Part shown: positions 25,382 to 37,302 of the stretch, in pieces
Layout of the letters: every line of letters begins with the position of its first letter
Position numbering within the stretch: position 1 is the stretch's first letter
Assembly: GCA_002914805.1 (NCBI GenBank)
Contig: JXTB01000023.1
Location: 417,806 to 481,805, forward strand
Reading direction: 5' to 3'
Source: Parasponia andersonii
Lineage: Eukaryota; Streptophyta; Magnoliopsida; Rosales; Cannabaceae
DNA: 64,000 nucleotides
Made by a program: the position numbers and the translations under genes
The notes under the pieces: generated by a model
What the model was told of the DNA's origin: nothing
Seen by the model: only the letters and a program-made list of their open reading frames with translations
Databases searched by the model: none

Positions 25382-28300
25382 GTGCGCCTACCTCATGACG
25401 ACCCCCTGGTGATTAAGTTGCAGATCGACTCCGCGTTGGTCGGAAGGGTTTTGATCGACGGTGGAAGTAGCGTCAATATCTTGTTCCTCAGGATGTTCGA
25501 GAACATGGGCCTGAATCGAAATGCGCTCAGGCCGATCTGTCAGCTGCTGTTCGCTTTCGATAGTACCAAGGTCAGCCCTTTGGGCGTTGTGATCTTGAAG
25601 GTCTGTGCAGCAGAGAGATGCTTGGATGTAGACTTCGTCGTTATCGACTGCCCGTCCTCCTTCAACATCATCATGGGGAGAGGATGGATCCAGGCCATGC
25701 ATGGAGTCGCCTCCACTCTCCACCAGGTCTTAAGATATCTATCAAAGGATGATACCTATACGATAGATATCAAAGGAGACCAGGCCTCCGCGAGGAAATA
25801 TTTTTCACCAGCCCTGAAGGGACCCGACGCGAGTACGAACGCCCTGACAGGGGACGAATAGCAATCAAAGGACCGCCTGCTAGCGTACATGAAACGGATT
25901 GAGGAGGAATCTGACGGACCAGAGTCTACGATTGAGGAGCTAGTGGCGGTCCCTTTGAAAGAGGCAGAGCCGATGAAGGTAATATTAGTCGGGGCCCTAT
26001 TGCCCGAAAAGGAAAAGAACGAGCTGTTAGGATTCCTGAGGCAGAACCAAGACGTCTTCGCTTGGTCCCACAACGATATGCCCGGGATTGATCCTGCGCA
26101 TGCCTATCACTAGTTGAACATAGATCCAAATTTCCCTTCGGTTCGGCAGAGTCCCCGAAGGTTCGCGCCAGGGAAAAACAGGATGATCAATAAGAAGGTA
26201 GAGATGCTATTAAAGAACGGTCTAATCACAGAATACGTATACCCATGCTGGATCTCCAACCCGGTGGTAGTGAAGAAGAAGAACGACGATGATCAAACTT
26301 ATATAGACTTTACCAACTTAAACAAAGCTTGTCCGAAGGATAGATTCCCCCTGCCAAAGATCGACCAAATGGTAGATGCAACGGCGGGATTCGACAGAAT
26401 AAGTTTTTTGGATGCCTAACCAGATCCCCCTGTACGAGGAAGACCAGATCCACACAGCATTTATTATGGAGCGGGGCCTGTACTATTACAGACGCATGCT
26501 GTTTGGTTTGAAGAATGCAGGGGCGATCTACCAGAGGCTCATGAAGCCAGACAGCTAGGGAAAACTATGGAAGTCTATATCGATGATATGGTTGTAAAGA
26601 GCATAGAAGCTTCGGGTCATCTGGGACATTTGGACGAATGTTTCTAGATTCTGAGGCAATATCAAATGCGTATGAACCCCAAGAAATACGCATTTGGGGT
26701 GTCCTCTGGCCAGTTCCTGGGGCACATCATAAGCAGAAGGGGTATCGAGGCCAATCCTATCCAGTTGTCCTCTATCGCGGACGTGCAGAGACCCTTGACT
26801 ATTCGGGAAGTCCAGCGCCTAACCGGGAAGATAGCCGCCCTCAGCCGGTTCATCTCCAAGATGTCTGACCGATGCAAGCCTTTCTTCCAGTGCATAAACA
26901 GAAGCTCCACTGTTGCTTGGGGAGAGGGATAGGACAAGGCACTGACAGACCTTAAACTGTACCTAAGTCACCCGCCCATCCTGGCATCCCCACAGAGGGG
27001 AAGCACCTGTACGCTTATTTAGCAGTGTCCGAAGTAGCGATCAGCGCCGTACTATTTGTCGAGGAAGACAGCAAGTAGAAGCCGGTGTTCTATACAAGCC
27101 ACATGCTCCTTGACGCCGAGACGCGATATAGTATAGCGGAGAAACTGGTCCTCGCTCTGGTCAACACTAAGAAGAGACTCAGGCAGTACTTTGAAGCACA
27201 CTCTGTTACCGTGTACACGGATTTCCCCATCCGGCAGATCTTGCCAAACCAAACCTATCGGGATGACTAACTAAGTAGGCCATCGAGCTAGGGATATACG
27301 ATATCGAGTATCGGCTCTGAGTAGCGAAGAAGGGCAGGTCATAGCGGATTTCCTAGAGGAAATCAAATCCTTCGGCGAGCTGCACGATCTGCTTCAAACG
27401 TCTCAGCCTCGCCACCCTTCAGCCTGAACCCTCTACACCGACGGATCCACGAATGCCTCAGGGTCAGGTATCGGGATAGTCCTGCAGACCCGAACAGGAC
27501 TCAAAGTAGAGAAATCCTTGAGGCTCAGTTTCTAGGCAACGAATAACAAGGCAGAGTACGAGGCCCTGCTGCAAGGCCTTAATTGGCTCTGCATTTCAGA
27601 GTAGAGAGCATCGCAGTAATGACCGACTCGCAGTTGGTTGTGGGTCAGGTCAAAGGAGACTTCGAAGTAAAAGAGCCGAGATTACACAGGTACTTCTCCA
27701 AAGTAATGGGGGCGAAAGCCCGCTTTAGCAGCTTTAATATCGAACAGAGTCCTAGAAAGATGAACCAGAAGGCCGATAAGCTAGCTAAGAGTGCGTCGAC
27801 CAGAGGAACGGGATACGCAGAGATTCTCCTAGAGGATAGGGATATGAAAGACCCCTCAGAGAGCCCCGCACGTCATGTATTTGCAGCCGGCTCTGCATAT
27901 GAGGGATGGATGAAACCCATCACCCAGTATTTGGCATTGGGGAACCTACCCCCAGATCCCCAAGAAGCGAGGTCGATCAAGCTGAAGGCTACCAGATACT
28001 CGATGGTGGGGGAACAACTATATAGGAGATCGACAATGGAGCCGATACTGCGGTGTGTAGGTCCCGAAGTGCAGAAATTGATGGAAGAAATCCACGAAGG
28101 AGTATGCAGCAACCACTCTGGCAGACGTAGCCTCACCCACAAGGCTCTGACAGCCGGATACTTCTGACCATACATGATGACAGAGGCAGCCCAGTTCGTC
28201 AAAAAATGTGATAAGTGCTAGAGGTTCGCCCTCATGAAATGCTAACCCGCGGAGGATCTCCATTCGAACATAACGCCCTGGCCATTCGCCAAGTGGGGTT

Positions 28301-28959
28301 TGGACATCATCGGAGAGCTCCCCAGAAGTCCAAGGGGAAGAAGGTACGTCCTGCTGGCCACAGATTATTTCACCAAATGGGTAGAGGCTGAAGCCTACGC
28401 GACCGTAAACAAAGCAGACATAATTAACTTCATTTGGAAAAATATAATCTGTTGATACGGGATTCCGAAAAAGATACACGCCGATCATGGCACACAGTTC
28501 CAAAATGCTAAACTCAAGGAGTTGTGCGAGTTGTATGATATAAGGCTCAGTTTTTCTTCCGTGAACTACCCTCAGGGGAACGACCAAGCAAAGGCAACGA
28601 ACAAAGCTATATTCAACAATATCAAAAAGAACTTGCAGGAGGCTAAAGGCAGGTGGTTAGAAGAGCTACCGGCCGTTGTATGGGCCCATCGAACCACGGA
28701 GCGGAGGTCGATTGGAAGAACGCCATTCGCCATGGTCTACAGATCAGAGGCTGTGATCCCCACTGAGGTCGGCCTCCCAACCCTTCGCTCCGAAGTGGTG
28801 AGAGATGCCTCCTTAAATGAACGGCAGCTAAGTCACAACACAGACCTCCTGGAAGAAACGAGAAATATGGCTCTAGTCCACCTGGCTTCACACCACCAGC
28901 AGGCTTGGTCCTACTACGCAAAGAAGGTTAGTGCTCGACGATTCAACACCGAGGATTAG
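25382..28959 (+). pseudogene. pol remnant of Tat element A (PR-RT-RH-aRH-IN)
   Basis: The protease (25382-25861) has the catalytic VLIDGGSS motif and the later FNIIMGRGW. RT follows (25889-26932), with the YIDDMVVKS active-site box at about 26575-26605. A small deletion near 26415 removed codons after the FLDA motif and shifted the frame. A degenerate Ty3 RNase H (about 27000-27270) is followed by an archaeal-type RNase H (about 27430-27810, starting LYTDGST). Integrase has the HHCC zinc region at about 28090-28230 and the DDE core from GLDIIG (about 28300), through ADHGTQF, to an altered third catalytic region near 28575-28600 where the usual Glu context is changed. At least ten in-frame stops or shifts were seen, so it is dead. 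Confidence 0.88.
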
Positions 28960-29476
28960 GTCTTGAAAGTCAGAATAGGAAATTTCTCGAAACTGGACTC
29001 CAATTGGATTGGACCCTATGAGGTGATCAAAGCACTTGACAATGGTCGTATGTACTGAAAGAACTCAAGATCGGAAAAGACTTGCCGAACACATGGAACG
29101 CTCAGTACTTGAAAAAGTATCACGTGTGAGACACATGTATATGATGTAAGACCCGCGTGAATGCTTATATCATTGAAAAGCTTAAATCCAAAACAGGTTA
29201 AGTTCCATTTTTGCCGCATGGATTTATCTTTTGGATTGCTATGAAAAATGGATCTGCCCAAAGTGGCAGACCCCACGCACTATTCACGTGTAAGACATAT
29301 GCATATGATGTAAGACCCTTGTGAATGCTTATATTATTGAAAAGCTTAAATCCAAACAGGTCAAGTTCCATTTTTGCCGCATGGATTTATCTTTTGAATT
29401 GCTCAGGAAAAGGGGTCTATCCACAGTGACAAATCCCACGCACTATTCAAGCAATCAAGGATCCACGTCGCTTGCC
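28960..29476 (+). other. end of pol and spacer before the tandem array
   Basis: Contains the integrase C-terminal remnant up to about 29130. A direct duplication of roughly 150-180 bp follows: the phrases 'gatgtaagaccc', 'gtgaatgcttatat' and 'cattgaaaagcttaaatcc' recur at about 29143-29195 and 29307-29355. Confidence 0.6.
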
Positions 29477-30500
29477 GACGACCCAAGAAAACGTATGAAG
29501 AGGAAAAAGCTGCGTAACCAAAAACTTGCCGGCAGACCTCAAAAACAATCGTACTATGGGAACCGCATCGTGCAATAAAATGCTTGCCGATGGCCCGAGA
29601 AAGTGTACGAAGAGGAAAGAGCTGTGCAACCAAAAACTTGCCAGCAGACCTCAAGAACGATCGTACTATGGGGATCACGTCACTTGACGACGACCCAAGA
29701 AAACATACGAAGAGGAAAGAGCTACACAACCAAAAACTTGCCGGCAGACCTCAAAAACAATCGTTCTATAGGAACTGCATCGTGCAATAAAACACTTGCT
29801 GATAGCCCAAGAAAACGTACGAATAGGAAAGAGCTGCGCAACTAAAAACTTGCCAGCAGACCTCAAGAATGATCGTACTATGGGGATTATGTCACTTGTC
29901 GACGACCCAAGAAAACATACAAAGAGGAAAGAGCCGCGCAACCAAAAACTTGCCAGCAGACCTCAAGAACGATCGTACTATGGGGATCACGTCGCTTATC
30001 GACGACCCAAGAAAATGTATGAAGAGGAAAGAGTTGCACAATCAAAAACTTGCCAGCAGAACTCAAGAATGATTGTACTATGGGGATCATGTAGCTTGCC
30101 GACAACCCAAAAAAATGTACGAAGAGAAAAGAGCTGTGCAACCAAAAACTTGCCAGCAGACCTCAAGAACAATCGTACAATGGGGATCACGTCGCTTGTC
30201 GATGACCTAAGAAAATGTACGAAGAGGAAAGAGCTGCGCAACTAAAAACTTGCCAACAAACCTCAAGAACGATCGTACTATGAGAATCACGTCACTTGCC
30301 GACGACCCAAGAAAACGTACGAAGAGGAAAGAGCTGCATAACCAAAAACTTACCAGCGGACCTCGAAAGCGATCGTACTATGGGAACCACATCGTGCAAT
30401 AAATGCTTGCTAATGGCCCGAGAAAACGTACAAAGAAGAAAGAGTTGTGCAACCAAAAACTTGCCAGCGGACCTCGAAAGCGATCGTACTACGGGAGCGC
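29477..30500 (+). repeat. ten-unit tandem array (about 100 and 112 bp per unit) inside Tat element A
   Basis: Units begin with GACGACCCAAGAAAA or close variants at about 29477, 29589, 29689, 29801, 29901, 30001, 30101, 30201, 30301 and 30411. Two length classes alternate at first: 112-bp units contain 'aaccgcatcgtgcaataaa' and 100-bp units contain 'gggatcacgtcgctt'. The period is not a multiple of three, so open frames crossing the array are fortuitous. Tandem arrays in the region after integrase are a known trait of Tat/Ogre elements and a proposed source of satellites. Confidence 0.93.
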
Positions 30501-30559
30501 CAACCGTGGGACAAGGTCTATTCAGTTGGAAGTAGATCCCCCCTAAGGAGCGCCTCAGC

Positions 30560-30780
30560 TATATGGAAAGCTAAAGGAAAGAGGGGTCAGGGTCTACCTG
30601 TTAGAAGCGGACCTTCCCCAGACAACATTTAGCCGTGTGCGAGGCAAAGGTAAGAGGAGTCGGGGCCTACCCGTTGGAAGCAGACCCTCCCCAGACAACA
30701 TTTTGGCAACATGTAAAGCAAAAGTAAAAGGGGTCAGGGTCTACCCGTTGGAAGCAGACCCTCCCGCGATAATATTTTTA
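30560..30780 (+). repeat. second tandem array, three units of about 73 bp
   Basis: The phrases 'gtcagggtctacc(c/t)gtt' and 'gaagcagaccctcccc' recur with starts near 30560, 30632 and 30706. It follows the larger array directly but has an unrelated unit. Confidence 0.8.
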
Positions 30781-31403
30781 TTACACATACAAAAGGCACG
30801 AAGACAGGAGTTAAAATCGAGCTCTGTTCATTATTTCCCAAAGTACAAAGGGCATGGTCGACAGGGACGTGCGCCCAAAAGCTCTATCTATGAGAAGCGG
30901 GTCTTAAGGGGACTCGCAGGGACACGTCAGAGTGATAACGCCCAGTTTGCTCCCGATAAGAGCCGAGCCTGGGCCTTCTCCTCTACAGTGACGGGTCTAA
31001 ACAATAGTTAACCAACCCTTGGAGTTGGTTCCGAGCGCATTCCCATTTGGGGTCAGAGAAGTCCAGCCACACGTGCGGATCGAATTCTACCAAGACAAGT
31101 CATAGCATAAGTTATACTCCCTTAAAATCGGATGAGCCGGAACTCACGTCCCTTTCCCCGGAACTAATCTTGTCGATCATAGCTCGAGGAGGACTCACTA
31201 ATGACCCGAAATCATGTACGACTGGACCAAACCCGAATGCCGGCTGCACTGCCGATAAGGGAACGACATCGTAAATGATATCTGACCTTAACCCGAGACG
31301 CAGTCAGCAAAAGGAAAAGAGAATAGACTAAAGAAAACTGCACTGTTTTTTATTATTTATACAGACGGTTACAGCAAGGGTCAACTCTACAAATATACAA
31401 AAA
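30781..31403. other. non-coding spacer of Tat element A
   Basis: Between the tandem arrays and the antisense gene. The 124- and 75-codon frames here show no recognisable domain. Confidence 0.5.
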
Positions 31404-34400
31404 CTAGGGACCCTGATTACCTCCGGCCAGGGGAGCACGGCCAGTCTCAGCGCTCGGACCAGCCCTGGTGGAAGGTGCCGTATCAGGGTCGGAGTTGTCG
31501 CTGGATAAAATGAAAGCACCAGACCCCTCGCCAGTTAAAGCCCCAAGACCAGGCTGACCGCTAGGGACCTCCGTGGTTTGCTCTAGCGAACCGGAAACGG
31601 GGATAAGCTCCTTGGCAACAGAGACAGATGTAGAGAGCCTGTCTTTTTCTGCGGCAAGCATCTTCAGCACGTCAACAGGGTACGCAATATTGATCTCATC
31701 CCCAAGCTGCTGCATATAGTACTTGACGAAATAGTGATCTCTCTCGATGCCTTTCTGCTCGTCAAACTGGTCTAGAGTTACCACCTCCGCGTTGCCTTCG
31801 AATTCCCTGTTCTCCCAGCCAGACCTGTAACTTTCCGCAGAAAGGACATCCACTTGCCTCTGATACCTCGTTTTTAGTTTCTCCGTGTCCGCTAGCCTAT
31901 CCCTCAGCACCGCTAGCCTCAGCTCCGCCTGCCACTGTGACAAGTCGGTCAAAAGGGTGTTAATGTCAGCAAGGTCGTCGCCGTGATTGCGAGACAACTC
32001 TACTTGAGCCCCCATCAATTTTAATTGGTCCAAATAAAGATGTTAGCTTACCTCATTTGACTGGTTGAGCTTGTGTTGCAGAGAATGGGCCTCCAATTTG
32101 GTTTTCACCTCGGCCTTCCTCGTCTCTTTAGCATCTTCAACGGCCCTGTCACGAGTGAGGAAGGCCAGCCCCATCTCTGCACCGATGTTCTGTAGTTCTT
32201 GCTCCTTGACCTTGAGCTCATTTTGGGCCAGTCTGACGGCCTCGGATTGAGCGAGCCCGTCGGCCTCTGCCTCGGCCAGTCTCGCAGCCAGCTCCTCGCG
32301 CCTGACCCTCTCGGCACTTAGGGTGTGAGCCACCGTGCTGCTGACCCTAGCTTCATTGAGGCTCCGATACAAGTCAAAGTCAGTCCTCAACTCGGCAAGG
32401 GCAGCCTCGCTGCGTTCGGCGATTGTAGAATGGGTGTTCAACTCCTCGGTCAGGTCCCTGACCCGATGGCGACTAGCTACAAGATAAATGAAAAAGAGGT
32501 TAGCGTCTAACAAGGATGCTGAGAAACATGGAGGTAACCGAACGAGCCAAACCTGTGAGAAGGTACGGCTAGCGACAGGCTCAATATTCTCCAAGGAGAG
32601 TGCCTCCAGCTCGGGTTCCGTAGCTAGACCCTCTCTCCCAGCTAGGCACGCCCCCGAAGCAGCGGTGGCAGGGACGAAGGAAAGCTGGGCATCGCCGAGC
32701 GTGCAATCAGTGACGGCAGGGGCGGCACATCCTCGGCAGAAGACGCCATAGTAGCCCCTGCTATATCAGTAATTTTGGTTACTGACCCCCTTAGAGCCCC
32801 GCCTAAGTGTGATTTTTCAGTCTTGTCTTGACCATTCCCTCCCGACATGCCACTATGCGCGGACCTTCTTCTCCTCAGAAGGGTCAGCGTGGCCCCATCG
32901 TCAATGCTGTCAGAAGAAGGGGCAACCCTTCCCCTCTTCTCCGCCAGGCCCTCTTTTTCTTTGAATGAACCGGTCTCGTGGCGTCGCTTTATTGGGACTG
33001 GAGGAGGGGAAGACAGCCGAGATTTCAACCTCGGAACCCCCCGCTGAGCTCAGCGATCTCCCCACCAAGGCAACCAGCACCAGACCCCGTGCTCGTCTTC
33101 GAACCAAAGCCGGGAGCAGAAGAGGTTGGAGCAGCAGATCCCCCAGGCAGGCTAAGGGGTGCCCCTTGTCACATACGGCCTTTATGGCCATCGTTTCCCC
33201 GGTCGGAGGTCTGCTCGCACCGGAATGGAGGATCACAAGCGCTTCATCCTCTGAAGACACCACGAGATGCTGGCCAGCGGTTACCTTGGGGCCAGCCTTA
33301 TATCCAGCGGTACTCCTTTTGACGGGGGAAGGGTCTGCCGAGGGGCCCGTTTCGGAACCTATAAAGAACAAGCAACATGGTCAGATCACAGCCATAATCC
33401 GATCGACAAAGCTCAAGGATGCGAAAATGAACTCACCTCTAGCTCTCTTAGGGGCAGCGGCTTCGTCCTTACGGAGCTTGACGCAATCTTCGGTCACGAG
33501 CCTTACGGTCTCTTCGAGCTCGTAGCTAGTCAGTGCCACCAGGTCGTTGGAACCTGCCAACTGGCTTGAAGCCGTAACCTGACGACCCACCATGGCGATG
33601 CGATCGTGCTCATCCCGGCAGAATCGGTTCAGGGCAGAGGCATTAAGCCGGCTCCGCAGGTGCTTCGTGGTAACTCTGGTGTCCAGGGGAAAGGGAAGGT
33701 ATAAAACCATCCTAGGCATCATATTCATCACCTAGGGATTAAGGGCAGCCTGGATGTGTCAGCAGTCCATAGGAGACCCGAAGATGACGATCCCTTCCAG
33801 CCCTTTGAGACGCCCCGCCGACAAATGTGGTTCGAATCTGTTTTTTTCTGCAGAGGCTGCACAAGACAAAATAACGTGAGTAATACCAGACGAGGAGAAC
33901 GCAGACCCGAAAATCACGACCTAGCACTTACTCTGCAGGAAAATCGAAGGAATTTGGAAGTGCCCTCCATTCACCCAAGGGGAGTACCACGCCCCTCCAA
34001 TGGTGTATAGCTTAGAGTGGGAGTCCCATTACTTGTCCGACCTCGACAAGTCCCAGAAAATGTGACGTCCCAAGAGCGGTTGAAGGTAAAAGGTGGAGTA
34101 GGAACTCTTTTTAGGGATGAGGGTGAGTTTGTAAGCATAAAAGACCACCTCTAGGTCGATATATAGGTTATAAAAAACTGACAGGGCGGAGAGCCCCATC
34201 AGGATCATGACCCCGTTTGCATTTAACTGCATCGGGTGGATTCTAGTCAAAGCGAAAAACTGGTGGATCAGAGGAGGAAGAGGGAACCGCAACCATTCCA
34301 GGTGCTTTCTTCCTAAAATAATAGAGCCTTCGGGGGCGGAAGGATGAAGATACCAATTCGCGGGGCCCTCGACCCTTTGTAACGTGACTCCGCCGGGGAG

Positions 34401-34475
34401 GCAGAGCTGTCTCCTCAGTGAATCCAACTCCGAGTCCACAACGGGGCGAAGTTCATGATCTTGATTCGAAGCCAT
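31404..34475 (-). pseudogene. antisense Transposase_28-like (gypsy-associated) gene of Tat element A
   Basis: A minus-strand, probably spliced gene between integrase and 3' LTR. The first exon starts at ATG 34475 and encodes a region like the plant 'putative gypsy type transposon' domain (PF04195/Transposase_28: LPPLIHQFFALTRIHPMQL, later FYLQPLLGRHIFWDLSRSDK). A stop at about 34027-34029 interrupts it, and similarity continues to a GTAAGT-type donor near 33931. Downstream segments include 33731-33381, a Ser/Pro/Arg-rich linker (33370-32640), and coiled-coil segments 32594-32043 and 31993-31404, rich in Glu, Ala and Leu heptads. The function of these proteins is unknown. Antisense ORFs at this position occur in Tat-lineage elements such as Grande. 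Exon borders are inferred by eye. Confidence 0.65.
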
Positions 34476-34793
34476 CGTTCTGGATACGATCGAAAGAGCA
34501 AAAGTCTCTAGAAAGAGGAGAAGTCGGAAACCCTAAGATTTTACAAGGCTAGAATAATTAGAGATTTTAGTAAAGTAGCAAATGAGCATAAATGCAGCTT
34601 TTATAGAGGGGGAGCCGAAGAGTTTTTCTAGAAAAAGCTGAGCAAGGAAGACCGAACAGTCGAAACTTCGAAATTTAGAAAAATTTTGTGACATGGGATG
34701 GTGTGCCTCCGTGTCGGCAAGGGGGAGCCACATGTATCCCTCAAATTGGAAGAACGGAGAAACGATTTCCCCACTTGATGGTTACGAATCCAT

Positions 34794-34815
34794 CAAGTAG
34801 GGAAATGGGAGCAGT
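34794..34815 (+). other. polypurine tract of Tat element A
   Basis: Purine-rich sequence AGTAGGGAAATGGGAGCAG lies directly before the 3' LTR start TGTGGG at 34816, the expected plus-strand primer position. Confidence 0.7.
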
Positions 34816-35648
34816 TGTGGGACCCGTTCCCAAATCATACATTACGTGGACGATTAAGTGGCAGAATAGGTCATAAACGGGCACACTGTCCAACATGTGT
34901 CCAGAGTGACTAGTTAAAGGCCACGCGAATCGCACGTGGTACCACATAGGCCATTGGGCTGTCCAAGGTTAGGGCCGAGCCCATCCTAGACCCTGGATAG
35001 ACTCGGCCCAGTCTGATTTTTACCTCGACAGCTAGGATTCGGAAGCCCCAAGGGTCTTCCACCAGAGTACAATAGAAAGCAACTCACAGCTCCAGACCCA
35101 GACAGAACATTTAATGCGATCTTGAGTAGGTGTGCGCAGGGGGCAAACCGTCCTGATAGAACGGTAATTTGTCCAAATCTCACCCCTGACAGACTCGAGC
35201 CATAGGGGACAGCGGAAACTAGGCTACAGCGGTGCAGAGAGGATCACGACAATCTCGGCCCGTGACCTCTGGAGTAAGTCTTGATGAAAAAGGTACTCGG
35301 TCCTAAGATTAATAACCAGGAGGTTCACAATTTCAGGACTATATTTATGAGTCATGCGTCCCCAAAAGAAAAACATATACGCATACAAAAAGAAACATTC
35401 AAAAAGTTTACGAGCAAGAGAAAAAGATATACTCATACAGATACAGAGAAAAACAAAATCTTTGCTATCCTGAATTAAAGATAAACAACTGACTTAAGCA
35501 TCGGAGTGCCTTTGTAGGTGGCCTCCCCCCTTTCCGATTTTGCCTGAAGTCAAAAGCTTTTTGGGATAGCAAGGACACGTGGACAGTTAGAGGATACAAC
35601 ACCGGTAATTCAGAGACACGTGAATAACTAGTGAAAACCGCTCCAACA
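34816..35648 (+). repeat. 3' LTR of Tat element A
   Basis: 833 bp, starting TGTGGGACCCG and ending CTCCAACA, followed by the target duplication ATTAC. It keeps the intact TG start that the 5' copy lost. One of the two paired G-boxes of the 5' copy is mutated here (CACGCG). Confidence 0.92.
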
Positions 35649-35653
35649 ATTAC

Positions 35654-36384
35654 ATAAGAATCACTCTTCTGCGGAAGGAAATAAAAAAAAAAAAAAAAAA
35701 AACACAAACACGCACACGCACACGCAAACGCACACGCACAAATCATCATGTTCTGCAGTTAGGTTAATGATTAAGTTTTATTAATCATCAAACAGCAACT
35801 TGAACAATAACACCGCCCCAGGAGGGAAAATATATGTATATTATACATGTTGTGTATATATCACCAAACTGCCCACTTATTGTTTTTCTTCTTCGTTTTT
35901 TTAAAACAACGTCCACTTGTTGCTTCGAATATCCTCTATAAGTTTCATTCCTTGGGGTTATAATTATTTTGCTTTAAACATAAAACATCGGCTAACATAC
36001 CGAAACAGTGACCTGATCGATGTAATAGCTGAATGCCCAATTACGTAATCAACGATAATTAGTCTCAAATCTCAATAATTCTATAATAATCGTTTTCAGT
36101 GTACCAGTCACAAACATAGCTCCAAAAATGAAGCAAGAATCATATAAAAACAAACGCCTTGTGGCCTTTGTCTATTATTTTCCAGGCAATCAGTCTCTAA
36201 CGTGATCTCATTAGTGACACTAATACAAAGAGTCAACAACTAATTAAAAAAAAAAAATCTACAAAGTCCACCCAACAATTCAACCATATACATTTGTCCT
36301 TTACTTTTCAAAAATCATGTCCCAAAAGGTAGACTTGTAAATGTGATTGAATTTACATTAAGATTCTAAACGTAGACTTCTAAA
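35654..36384. other. intergenic and 3' side of the methyltransferase-like gene
   Basis: Begins beside the retrotransposon with a run of about 20 A (35683-35702) and a CACACG-type simple repeat (35703-35740). The remainder is AT-rich and would hold the 3' UTR of the minus-strand gene. No other gene is seen. Confidence 0.6.
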
Positions 36385-37302
36385 TTAAGCCGGGTCCATA
36401 ACCCAATGTTGCCCGTCAATTCGAATTTTGAGATTATGGACTCTAGCAAACAACGTCACGGCCCTTTTCACACCTCTATCGGCGGCTGCGGTAAAATAAT
36501 CGTGCCCGAAAAGCACGCCACCGGGTCTTAGGATGCGGTACGCCCGGTTTATATCGGACCAGGCCGAGTTAAAATCGTGACCCGCGTCCACTTCAATCAA
36601 ATCCCCGAATATGCCCCACTCGCAAAGCTTATCCAGAACCGACCCGGTCGAAAAAGGTACGGGTAGAACCGAGTCCGTGAAGTTGACGGACACCACGTTT
36701 TGCATAAACTGGTGGAGCAACAAAACGTCGCCGTTTACCATGGAAATATCCCTGAACTGGTCTCTGAACCCGGGCCAGCCGCGGAAGTCGTCGATGCAGA
36801 GGATCTGAGTTTGGAGACCGAGTTGGCGAGTCAGGTTGGCCATGTGAATCGCCGAGGCGCCGAGGAAGGTCCCAACCTCGATGATGGTCCGGGGCTTGAC
36901 TTTCCTGATGAGATTCTCGAAAACGGCGCCGTTCGAGCCCCACCCCTTGATGCGTTTTGGACGGAGGCGGCCTCGCACGTGCGGAGGGGGGAAGTCGTGG
37001 TAAGGGGAGGTGGAGTTGAAGACCCGGTCGAGGATGGTTTGGCGGACCAGGCCGGGTTGGACCGGGCGGTCCGCGCAGTGAGTGCTTACCCGGAAGTGGT
37101 CGAGCTGGTTGGGAAGATTGGCCAGCTGGACGATCGAAGGTGCTGACGTGTGAGAAAGAGGAGGATAAGAAGAAGAAGAAGAAGAATAAGAAGAATAAGA
37201 GGCGGCTAGATAGCCCAGAGTGTAGGTGAGCAGGAGGAGGATGACGTATGCGAGTTTCACCGCTATGGCTTTGGCCTTAGCTTTTCTCTGCTCTTTGATC
37301 AT
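36385..37302 (-). CDS. membrane-anchored methyltransferase-like protein (Methyltransf_24 type)
   Basis: Intronless gene of 305 aa with an ATG at 37302. A basic N-terminus and one hydrophobic segment (about residues 17-35) predict a type II membrane anchor in the secretory pathway. A Ser/Tyr-rich linker (35-55) follows. The rest resembles a Rossmann-fold SAM-dependent methyltransferase of the class 24 kind: motif I IIEVGTFLGAS (140-150), acidic LCIDDF (168-173), VDAGHDF (238-244) and the post-motif LRPGGVLFGHDY (258-269). The substrate is unknown; a glycan or small-molecule methyl acceptor is possible but not shown. It is GC-rich with an intact frame, so probably functional. It sits alone between two Tat elements, and only 194 bp separate its ATG from the LTR upstream (37497), leaving little native promoter. 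Confidence 0.8.
   Translation of the reverse strand: MIKEQRKAKAKAIAVKLAYVILLLLTYTLGYLAASYSSYSSSSSSYPPLSHTSAPSIVQLANLPNQLDHFRVSTHCADRPVQPGLVRQTILDRVFNSTSPYHDFPPPHVRGRLRPKRIKGWGSNGAVFENLIRKVKPRTIIEVGTFLGASAIHMANLTRQLGLQTQILCIDDFRGWPGFRDQFRDISMVNGDVLLLHQFMQNVVSVNFTDSVLPVPFSTGSVLDKLCEWGIFGDLIEVDAGHDFNSAWSDINRAYRILRPGGVLFGHDYFTAAADRGVKRAVTLFARVHNLKIRIDGQHWVMDPA

Larger units (their letters stand above)
22670..35648 (+). mobile_element. Tat-lineage Ty3/gypsy retrotransposon A (13.0 kb)
   Basis: LTRs at 22670-23526 and 34816-35648 are flanked by a perfect duplication ATTAC (22665-22669, 35649-35653). The primer-binding site TGGCGCCGTCTGTGGG follows the 5' LTR, and a purine-rich tract ending GGGAGCAG precedes the 3' LTR. 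In order it carries gag, protease, RT, a degenerate RNase H, a second archaeal-type RNase H, integrase, a tandem repeat array, then an antisense gene. The dual RNase H and antisense ORF are marks of the Tat/Ogre branch. Coding parts are split by many stops, frameshifts and small deletions, so it is non-autonomous. Confidence 0.93.

Noticed and set aside
29584..30245. Lys/Arg-rich open frames in the tandem array on both strands
   Set aside because: The period of 100 or 112 bp shifts the frame every unit, so the frames last at most about three units and are not conserved.
29477..30500. CRISPR-like array
   Set aside because: Repeats are about 100 bp and contiguous without unique spacers, in a plant retrotransposon.
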